Origin: Chitinophagales bacterium | Lineage (GTDB): Bacteria > Bacteroidota > Bacteroidia > Chitinophagales > Chitinophagaceae | DNA: 64,000 nt | Assembly: GCA_017303335.1 (NCBI GenBank) | Contig: JAFLBK010000004.1 | Location: 62,001-126,000 of the forward strand | Direction of reading: 5' to 3' | Shown: positions 52,321 to 59,110 of the stretch, piece by piece | Layout of the letters: each line of letters opens with the position of its first letter | Numbering within the stretch: the first letter of the stretch is position 1 | Program-made: the position numbers and the translations under genes | The notes under the pieces: generated by a model | What the model saw: only the letters and a program-made list of their open reading frames with translations | The model's database searches: none | Told to the model about the DNA's origin: nothing

Positions 52321-52830
52321 CTAGAAAATACGTTCGAAAAGGTTCAGCTCTTCGGCCTCCGGGGTTAAACGGATTTGTTTACTGAAACGGAAGCCGAGCT
52401 TCGACAGTAATTTTACGGATCGCTCATTGCCGATTGATGTGATCGCAAGCACCCGGGGCATTTTCCAGGTTGATTGCGCAGCATCCAGAACCGCCATCGC
52501 GGATTCGTACGCGTATCCGCTTCCGGTGAACCGGGGCAGAAAAGCGAAGCCGATATCGGGATCATCGAGCGTATCCCGGCGAAGCAGCCCGCACATACCG
52601 ATGGCTTCGTCGTTTTCCCGGAGCCTTACCGCGTAGAGTCCGAAGCCGAAGCGCTCATAACTCTGTTGAGGACCGTTGCGTATGTATTCTTTGGCGGCGC
52701 CGGGGGTATGAATGTTTTTATCGCCGATGTATTGTATCCAGGAAGGATCATTGACCAGTTCGAGGATGAAGGCCGCGTCATCGGATGTGAGTTGGCAAAG
52801 TTGCAGTCGTTCCGTTTCGAGTATTGGCAT
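52321..52830 (-). CDS. GNAT family N-acetyltransferase (RimJ-like)
   Basis: A 169-residue protein. It starts with LETERLQLCQLTSDDAAF, the RimJ/RimL opening, and GFGLYAVRLRENDEAIGMCGLL, the strand that precedes the acetyl-CoA loop; DDPDIGFAFLPRFTGSGYAYE is the loop and helix, and NERSVKLLSKLGFRF the usual end. It acetylates an amine, possibly a protein N-terminus or an amino sugar. It is divergent from the protein gene at 52896. Confidence 0.88.
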   Translation of the reverse strand: MPILETERLQLCQLTSDDAAFILELVNDPSWIQYIGDKNIHTPGAAKEYIRNGPQQSYERFGFGLYAVRLRENDEAIGMCGLLRRDTLDDPDIGFAFLPRFTGSGYAYESAMAVLDAAQSTWKMPRVLAITSIGNERSVKLLSKLGFRFSKQIRLTPEAEELNLFERIF

Positions 52831-52895
52831 AGTATAGTGCTGATAAAGTTACAAAGCCGAAGGCATTTGGCGTTTTCTTTTGCTAACTTTAGTAC

Positions 52896-55760
52896 ATGTA
52901 TAAACCGATCCGTTTTTTTCTTCTTTCCTGCACATTTTTATTCGCCGGTTACGGCTATGCGCAGAATTTCGGCGGCAATCCATCTTCGGTAAAATGGAAC
53001 CAGGTGAGCACGCCTTCGGTGCGGGTTATTTTCCCCCGGGGGCTCGACAGCCAGGCCAACCGGATCGCCAACGTGGTCAAACTGCTGGGCGATAAAACCG
53101 CGGGAACCATCGGGGGCAAACAACGAAAGTGGAACATCGTGTTACAAACGCAAACAACCATTTCCAATGCGTATGTGCGGATGGCCCCGGTGATGAGTGA
53201 GTTTTATATGACACCCGACCCGAACAATTTCTCCAATGGCAGTCTTCGCTGGGACGATAATCTCGTTATCCATGAAGACCGGCACATACAGCAGCTCAGC
53301 AATTTTAATAAAGGATTCACCCGGGTATTTTCTTTTTTCCTGGGGCAGGAGGGACAGTTGCTCGCCAACGGCATTACCATACCGGATTATTTTTTTGAAG
53401 GCGATGCCGTATGGCAGGAAACCCTGGTGAGTGCGCAGGGACGTGGGCGTATGCCGTCTTTCTACAACGGATTCAAATCGCTCTGGCTCGATAAAAGGGC
53501 GTATTCCTGGATGAAGCTGCGCAGCGGATCCTATAAAGATTATACGCCGGATCATTACCAGCTGGGTTACCTGCTTACCGCTTATGGCTATGAGAAATAC
53601 GGGGAGGATTTCTGGCGGAAAGTAACGGAAGACGCGGTACGTTTCCGGGGCTTGTTCTATCCGTTCAACCAGGCTATACAACGTTATTCGGGAAGATCCT
53701 ACCGGCAGTTCCGGGAAGATGCCCTCGCTTATTTCCGCGATAAGGCATTTGGCGGGCAGGTGATTGCTTCACCGGCGATGGATTACCTGACCCCGGCCAC
53801 GAAGAATAATGTAACCGATTATCGTTTCCCGGCCTTCATCAGCGACGACAGCATCCTGGTGCTGAAAAATTCATACAGGGATATTCCCGGCTTTTATATC
53901 CTCAGCAAGGGAAAGGAAACCCGGCTGCGGGTACGGGATATCGCTACGGATGATTATTTCTCGTACCGGAACGGGTGGATCGTATATACAGCCTATCAAT
54001 CCGATCCACGCTGGACTAACCGGAACTACAGTGTCATACGTTTGTATGATATCCATACCGGGGAACAACGGCAGGTGACGACCCGGTCTGCATTCTTTTC
54101 TCCCGACATCAATGAATCGGGCACCGAAGTACTGGCCGTGCAGGTAAAACCGGATGGAACCAATCGTATTTGCCGTATTGACGCATCTACCGGTAACATA
54201 CTGAAAGAGGTTCCCAACCCCCGGAATTATTTCTTTACGCAAACGAAGTATCTCGATGCGCAAACAGCCATCACGGCTGCCCGCAACCCGCAGGGCAATA
54301 TGGTACTGATGAAGATCAACCTCGAAGACGGTACGATGGATAATATCACGCCTTTTTCATTCAACGTGATGGGTTATCCGCTGGTAAAGGGTGATACGGT
54401 ATATTTCTCGGCCATGCAGGGAAACGCCGACAAGATTTTTGCGGTAACAATCAAATCCAATAAACTATTCAAACTCACCAACAATGTAAATGGCGTTTAT
54501 CACCCGGCTGTTAATGCAAAAGCTGAGATGCTGGTATCGGCCTTTACTTCCTCCGGGCACCGGCTGGTCCGCTACCGGCCCGAAGACCTGGCCTGGAAAC
54601 CCGTGGCTCCCGTTGAGTTTGTCGTCGGCAATGTGCAATACTATGCTGATTCCATGCTCACCATACCCGGCGCCGGCGCTTTGTACGGCTTGCGTGACCA
54701 GCGTTTTGAAGATACGGAAACGGGGAGGGCTCAACATAAGGTAACGAAATACCGGAAATCCTTCCGATTGTTCAATTTTCACAGCTGGCGCCCGGTGGTG
54801 GATGATCCCGAGTTCGGGTATGCTTTGTACAGTGATAATGTGCTGAGCAGTTTCAGCAATAGTGTGAGTTATACCTATAACCGCAGCGATCGAAGCCATA
54901 CCCTGGGATTCAGCGGGGTGTACGCCGGTTGGTTTCCGCTGGTAAGTCTGGCCGCGGAGGAAAGTTTTAACCGCACCGTGGATACAGCGGTGGGGAAATC
55001 GGTGCAGTACAATTCTGCTAAACTCAGCGCCGGGATATCGGTACCCCTGCAGTTCATCAACGGACGCACAAGCAAGTTTCTCCATTTCAGTGTGGGCTAT
55101 AACCTCGAGCAATATTTTTACCGGGGAGTGGGGAAGAATGTATTTTCCAATAATGCGATTAAATATATCAGCGGCTTTTTGAATTTCAGTAATACAAGCC
55201 AGCGGGCAAAACAGCACATCAATCCCCGTTGGGCACAGACGCTTTCGCTCAGCTACCGGGATGCCGTAAATTTCAGCAATAGCCATAAGTTCGTAGCGCA
55301 TGGATCCCTCTATTTTCCCGGGCTGTTCGTGAACCACAGTCTTGTCATCAATACGGCCTGGCAGAAACGGGATACACTGCCGGACCTGTTCAGCAAGAAT
55401 TTCTCTTACGCCAGGGGCTACGAGGCTTTGTCGACCCGCCGCATGTACAAATTCGGGGTAAACTATCATTTCCCCATCGTTTACCCGGATTGGGGTTTTG
55501 GTAATATCATTTTCTTTCAGCGGATCCGGACCAATCTGTTCTACGATTACAGCAGCGCCCGGGCACGCCTGAACGGGGTGCTTACCGAGATCAAGAGCCG
55601 GAGTACCGGTGCGGAACTATATTTTGATACCAAGGCATGGAATGCCCTGCCTGTGAGCTTCGGGGTGCGATACTCGTACCTGCTGGATACCGATCTGCTT
55701 AACCCGGGAGTGAGGAACCGGTGGGAACTGATTATACCGATCGGGTTAATACCCGATTGA
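52896..55760 (+). CDS. Putative surface metallopeptidase with beta-propeller and outer-membrane barrel
   Basis: A 954-residue protein with signal peptide (about residues 1-22). Residues about 30-310 look like a gluzincin metallopeptidase: HEDRH at 126-130 supplies the HExxH motif, and the third ligand is probably Glu168 in YFFEGDAVWQET. Residues about 320-610 have propeller-like repeats (RITEI, DIHTGEQRQVT, DASTGNILKEV). The last ~320 residues have alternating strands ending in LIIPIGLIPD, typical of an outer-membrane barrel. This order would hold a protease on the surface. No family is recognised as a whole. The enzymatic role is inference from the zinc motif. Confidence 0.65.
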   Translation: MYKPIRFFLLSCTFLFAGYGYAQNFGGNPSSVKWNQVSTPSVRVIFPRGLDSQANRIANVVKLLGDKTAGTIGGKQRKWNIVLQTQTTISNAYVRMAPVMSEFYMTPDPNNFSNGSLRWDDNLVIHEDRHIQQLSNFNKGFTRVFSFFLGQEGQLLANGITIPDYFFEGDAVWQETLVSAQGRGRMPSFYNGFKSLWLDKRAYSWMKLRSGSYKDYTPDHYQLGYLLTAYGYEKYGEDFWRKVTEDAVRFRGLFYPFNQAIQRYSGRSYRQFREDALAYFRDKAFGGQVIASPAMDYLTPATKNNVTDYRFPAFISDDSILVLKNSYRDIPGFYILSKGKETRLRVRDIATDDYFSYRNGWIVYTAYQSDPRWTNRNYSVIRLYDIHTGEQRQVTTRSAFFSPDINESGTEVLAVQVKPDGTNRICRIDASTGNILKEVPNPRNYFFTQTKYLDAQTAITAARNPQGNMVLMKINLEDGTMDNITPFSFNVMGYPLVKGDTVYFSAMQGNADKIFAVTIKSNKLFKLTNNVNGVYHPAVNAKAEMLVSAFTSSGHRLVRYRPEDLAWKPVAPVEFVVGNVQYYADSMLTIPGAGALYGLRDQRFEDTETGRAQHKVTKYRKSFRLFNFHSWRPVVDDPEFGYALYSDNVLSSFSNSVSYTYNRSDRSHTLGFSGVYAGWFPLVSLAAEESFNRTVDTAVGKSVQYNSAKLSAGISVPLQFINGRTSKFLHFSVGYNLEQYFYRGVGKNVFSNNAIKYISGFLNFSNTSQRAKQHINPRWAQTLSLSYRDAVNFSNSHKFVAHGSLYFPGLFVNHSLVINTAWQKRDTLPDLFSKNFSYARGYEALSTRRMYKFGVNYHFPIVYPDWGFGNIIFFQRIRTNLFYDYSSARARLNGVLTEIKSRSTGAELYFDTKAWNALPVSFGVRYSYLLDTDLLNPGVRNRWELIIPIGLIPD

Positions 55761-55868
55761 CGGCTTTGTAGTATCCCTACTGCAACCCAAATAGACAAAT
55801 AATTAATTATCAAATAAAATACTTATAAACTCCATGTGGAAAATATTATTTTTTTGAGGGGTAAATAC

Positions 55869-55897
55869 TTGTTGTAATGTGGAATCCCATATATTTG
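55869..55897 (+). promoter_or_regulatory. Bacteroidota promoter
   Basis: TTG (55869-55871), 18 bases, then TATATTTG (55890-55897), a full match to TAnnTTTG, 20 bases before the ATG at 55918. It supports that ATG over one at 55879. Confidence 0.65.
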
Positions 55898-55917
55898 GTT
55901 ACCGAAACGAACCAACC

Positions 55918-56244
55918 ATGGGAAATTTAACCTCAGAAAAACTTGAGCTTACCGGCGAGAACCACGTAGAAGCCTGGCTTAAAGAGAATGGCTACGAAAA
56001 TATTGTCAGGGCCGAAGCAGCCCCTGCCGAACGGGAAATCCGGGCTACAGGCACATTGGGCGACATGCTCATCCAGGTACGAACCTTTCTTCATCCCAAC
56101 CGTCCATTCCGGCTCAGCGAATACGAATCGCATAAACTGGCTTTGCGGGCAGCCCGTATCAAGAACAGCGCCTATGCCGCCTATGTGGTGGTAAATGAAG
56201 AAGGCGAACTTGTTGGTGAGATTACCTGGGAGCGGCTTGGTTGA
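55918..56244 (+). CDS. Small protein of unknown function, possibly nuclease-like fold
   Basis: A 108-residue soluble protein. The N-terminal helix reads HVEAWLKENGYENI, and the middle has GTLGDMLIQVRTF, a pattern like the D-x(n)-Q-V-K core of the PD-(D/E)XK fold, but with Arg in place of Lys, so nuclease activity is doubtful. The last part is YAAYVVVNEEGELVGEITWERL. No family is recognised. The start at 55918 is supported by a promoter. A DUF2911 gene follows after 103 bases on the same strand. Confidence 0.55.
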   Translation: MGNLTSEKLELTGENHVEAWLKENGYENIVRAEAAPAEREIRATGTLGDMLIQVRTFLHPNRPFRLSEYESHKLALRAARIKNSAYAAYVVVNEEGELVGEITWERLG

Positions 56245-56347
56245 ACGGTACCAACCGTACATAAGTTTCTGCTATCTTTATCGGGTAATGACCTTGAAAA
56301 AGGCATTCGCCCATTTTCACCGATTTTGTAACCCTCAACATTTCCCG

Positions 56348-56869
56348 ATGAAGTACCTATTATCCTTCAGTCTTTTTTCCGTGCTGGCTTTTTTCAGCCT
56401 TCAGTCCTGCGCTCAGTCCGACAAATCAAAACGTCCCAGTCCGCCTGCTTCCGTTACACAGAAAGTTGGCGCCGCCACCATCACGATCAACTACAGCCAA
56501 CCCTCGTTGAAGGGCCGTACCATTGGTAAGGATCTAGAACCCAAAGAAGGCCAGGTTTGGCGTACCGGCGCCAATGAAGCCACGGTTTTTGAAACCGATA
56601 AAGACATTCTGGTGGAAGGTAAATCATTGCCTGCCGGAAAGTACGCCTTATTCACCCTGGTGAAAGGCGAGGAGTGGACCATCATCTTCAACAAAACATG
56701 GAACCAATGGGGCGCTTTCAAATACAAGGAAGCCGATGATGCGCTTCGTGTAACGGTAAAAGCCGTACGCCAGGACCCGGTTGAAGAGAAGATGACCTTC
56801 CGGATAGCGGCAAACGGAACCGTAAGCCTGCTCTGGGCAGATATCAAAGTTGATTTTACAGTAAAATAA
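56348..56869 (+). CDS. DUF2911 lipoprotein or secreted protein
   Basis: A 173-residue protein with signal/lipobox (LQSCAQSDKS, Cys near residue 20). The DUF2911 domain follows: ASVTQKVGAATITINYSQPS, LKGRTIGKDL, VWRTGANEATVFETDKDI, PAGKYALFTL and EEWTIIFNKTWNQWGAF. The domain is a beta-sandwich of unknown role in many Bacteroidota exported proteins. The start at 56348 gives the signal; the frame is open upstream. A TATCTTTA promoter-like element lies at 56273-56280. Confidence 0.9.
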   Translation: MKYLLSFSLFSVLAFFSLQSCAQSDKSKRPSPPASVTQKVGAATITINYSQPSLKGRTIGKDLEPKEGQVWRTGANEATVFETDKDILVEGKSLPAGKYALFTLVKGEEWTIIFNKTWNQWGAFKYKEADDALRVTVKAVRQDPVEEKMTFRIAANGTVSLLWADIKVDFTVK

Positions 56870-56874
56870 ACCGC

Positions 56875-57525
56875 TTATTTATAAGCGTCCTTGTCAACAT
56901 TCTTTCCCATTGTTCCGCGGAATCGTTTCCAGAACGACTCCCGCTGCGGCAAGGGAACAAAATCCTTATTATATGCCTGCTGGTAATCGATCTTCGGGTC
57001 GGTCATTACCGGGTGCATCAACCGTAAACTGTCGAATACGATCGGTATGAGGTCTACCGACCTGTCGACCTTTACCCGGGCATACCGGCGTAATTGCTTT
57101 GCCTGGAAAGGATCTGTCGAAAGGGCTACGGTTTGAAAACCGAGTTTCCGGGATTTATGGAAGGAATAGTAAAGATTTTCGGTGCTGTGTTCGGCCCTGG
57201 TTTCGGCGTATACATTTTCTTTGGGTATCCCGATGGCAATGGCATACAAAGCCATGATCTTTCCTTCGTAGTAGGGCGAGTACACCGAGGAACCGGAATA
57301 CATGATGTTTTTGGCAATACCCTTGTCGTACAAAAATTTCGACCAGTATACCCGGGCTTTCATCACACTGTCCCATCCCTGTTCGGTAAACGGCACGCCG
57401 GGTACCACGATCACATCGTATGTTTTTGTTTTGGCCTTTTCCAGGTAACGTTCGGCCGTTTTCGCGGAGAAGGAGCAGGCGCCCAGTTGTGCCAATAAAA
57501 CGAATGCGATGAAATAACGAGTCAT
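56875..57525 (-). CDS. YdcF/ElyC/SanA-type DUF218 family protein
   Basis: A 216-residue protein with signal/lipobox (LGACSFS, Cys near 17). The DUF218 core has YDVIVVPGVPF, then YSGSSVYSPYYEGKIM and ETRAEHSTENLYYS, and TVALSTDPFQAKQLRRY. These proteins are linked to envelope stability and polysaccharide processing. It is convergent with the DUF2911 gene: stop codons are six bases apart. It is probably periplasmic and lipid anchored. Confidence 0.82.
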   Translation of the reverse strand: MTRYFIAFVLLAQLGACSFSAKTAERYLEKAKTKTYDVIVVPGVPFTEQGWDSVMKARVYWSKFLYDKGIAKNIMYSGSSVYSPYYEGKIMALYAIAIGIPKENVYAETRAEHSTENLYYSFHKSRKLGFQTVALSTDPFQAKQLRRYARVKVDRSVDLIPIVFDSLRLMHPVMTDPKIDYQQAYNKDFVPLPQRESFWKRFRGTMGKNVDKDAYK

Positions 57526-57572
57526 GAACCGGTTTTCCGGATTAACAATCTGGCCGGGGAATGGTTCGGGGG

Positions 57573-58148
57573 TTAAAGCCTGCGGATCGCTTTTATCCGG
57601 ATGCTGTTGTCGAATTTATCGCCGTGGCTTCTTTCTTCCTGTATCTTTCGAACGATGGGCATCCCTTTCACCACTTTGCCGAATGCAGCAAACCCGAGCC
57701 CGTCTTCCGTTCCTTTCCGCCCGGCATCGAGCATGCTCTGATCGCCGATGCAGATGAAAAACTCGCTGCTGGCGGTTCCCGGTTCCAGCCTTGCCATCGA
57801 AATTGTGCCTGTCTGGTGCGTAAGCCCCGATTGCCTCGTGCTTTCGTGGGGGATACCGGGTAATTTCACTTTCAACTGCGGGTTTGATTCCCAGATTCCA
57901 CCCTGGATAAGGCCTGTATTGTTCGGGTTGGGCAGTTCATCGGCCTTGAGCACCCGGTAAAAACTGCTGTTGGCATAATAGCCCGAATCGACGTACGAAA
58001 GAAACCGCGTTGCGGTGGCCGGGGCTTTACCAGGGTACACTTCCACTTCAATATCTCCCTTTTCTGTTTCAATCATCACATGCGGATTCGCGTATTTTTC
58101 CCGGCAGGAAAAAAATACAAGGGTGAGCAGGACAAGAATGTTCTTCAT
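57573..58148 (-). CDS. Cyclophilin-type peptidylprolyl isomerase, lipoprotein
   Basis: A 191-residue protein with lipobox (FFSCREK, Cys at about 15). The cyclophilin core reads MIETEKGDIEVEVYPGKAP, SFYRVL, NTGLIQGG, GTISMARLEPGTASSEFFICIGD and FAAFGKVVKGMPIVRKI. It catalyses cis-trans proline isomerisation, here anchored in the envelope, where it would help secreted proteins to fold. The upstream spacing to the DUF218 gene (47 bases) on the same strand suggests one transcript. Confidence 0.92.
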   Translation of the reverse strand: MKNILVLLTLVFFSCREKYANPHVMIETEKGDIEVEVYPGKAPATATRFLSYVDSGYYANSSFYRVLKADELPNPNNTGLIQGGIWESNPQLKVKLPGIPHESTRQSGLTHQTGTISMARLEPGTASSEFFICIGDQSMLDAGRKGTEDGLGFAAFGKVVKGMPIVRKIQEERSHGDKFDNSIRIKAIRRL

Positions 58149-58231
58149 GCCTGCAAGGTAACCTGTTTTCGGATTCCGGTATAGGCAGGAGGCTATAGAG
58201 TTGTATCTTTAGACCCTAAATGTTGGTTGTT

Positions 58232-58918
58232 ATGCGACTATTCATCCCGCTTACTGTATTCTTGTTGCTCGCTACAACGCTGGTGAAGGCTCAACACATA
58301 TCCCGGATCAATATTTCGGGCAATGGCCAGCTGGATATGATATCGATCGGTTTGGATGAGCAGGTGGAGATCTATGTTACAAAGGATGGAAGGATCAGCA
58401 AATGGGGATATGATAAATACATCGGTTACCAGGAGAACTATGCCGGTACCCTCGAACCCTATGCAGGCAGGGTTGAATATTATACACAACTCGATGATGA
58501 GGCCCTTCGGGGAAAACCCAAATACATCGGCCGAACCCTGGTCACCTACTATCCATCTTACGAAAATGAAATCCTGAAAGGCAAGATCAAGAGCATCGGA
58601 AATATCAACTTCGATTACTATCTCTCATTCGACGACGAAGCCTATCGCGGTGCGATCAAGTCGTTGGGGCAACAGCTGGTTACCTGGTATGCCTCATACG
58701 ACAATGAAATGCTTCGCGGCAAACTCAAATCGGTTGGCCCCACACTGCTCACGTACTATTCTTCCTTTGAAGACAAGGCCTTCCGGGGAAAGATCAAGAG
58801 CATCGACCGGTTCAGCGTTACCTACTATTCTTCTTTTGAACAATACAGCGGGAGTATGAAAACCGGTCTGCAGATCATGAATGCCAATGGCATTAAATAC
58901 TATATCCGCAACTTTTAA
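58232..58918 (+). CDS. Secreted protein with five exact 23-residue repeats
   Basis: A 228-residue protein with signal peptide (about residues 1-20) that I do not recognise. After a beta start (ISRINISGNGQLDM), five tandem units of exactly 23 residues run from residue 83 to 197, with the consensus YY.S[YF][ED][DN]E..RGK.KSIG...[VL]T, ending with a partial sixth (YYSSFEQYSG). Such a regular unit suggests a solenoid or beta-strand stack. The start is taken at 58232; an ATG four codons upstream is possible. The promoter candidate is TATCTTTA at 58204-58211. Function unknown. Confidence 0.65.
   Translation: MRLFIPLTVFLLLATTLVKAQHISRINISGNGQLDMISIGLDEQVEIYVTKDGRISKWGYDKYIGYQENYAGTLEPYAGRVEYYTQLDDEALRGKPKYIGRTLVTYYPSYENEILKGKIKSIGNINFDYYLSFDDEAYRGAIKSLGQQLVTWYASYDNEMLRGKLKSVGPTLLTYYSSFEDKAFRGKIKSIDRFSVTYYSSFEQYSGSMKTGLQIMNANGIKYYIRNF
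58478..58822. repeat. Five in-frame 69-base units
   Basis: Each unit encodes 23 residues starting with YY or WY. The protein repeats are clear, while the DNA copies are diverged. Confidence 0.85.
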
Positions 58919-59047
58919 CCGCTGCTTTAGCCGCAATTTTGGCGAACCCCGTTTTTTTCAACCGTTCTATTGGGTTAATGGCTGTTGATTGCCAGTTATT
59001 TATCAGGATCACGTAATTTATCGATGCCGGCACAGGTAGTTTTACTA

Positions 59048-59078
59048 TTTGTTTCCAGGAACGGAAATTATAGATTTA
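59048..59078 (+). promoter_or_regulatory. Bacteroidota promoter of the metalloprotease gene
   Basis: TTTG (59048-59051), 19 bases, then TAGATTTA (59071-59078), one mismatch from TAnnTTTG, 32 bases before the ATG at 59111. Confidence 0.5.
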
Positions 59079-59110
59079 GCTTTCAATATCGACTTTTAAA
59101 AACCGACCCA

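Noticed and set aside
54465..55469. 334-codon minus-strand frame opposite the metallopeptidase-barrel gene
   Set aside because: It lies fully inside a strongly supported plus-strand gene; the composition is that of an antisense shadow.
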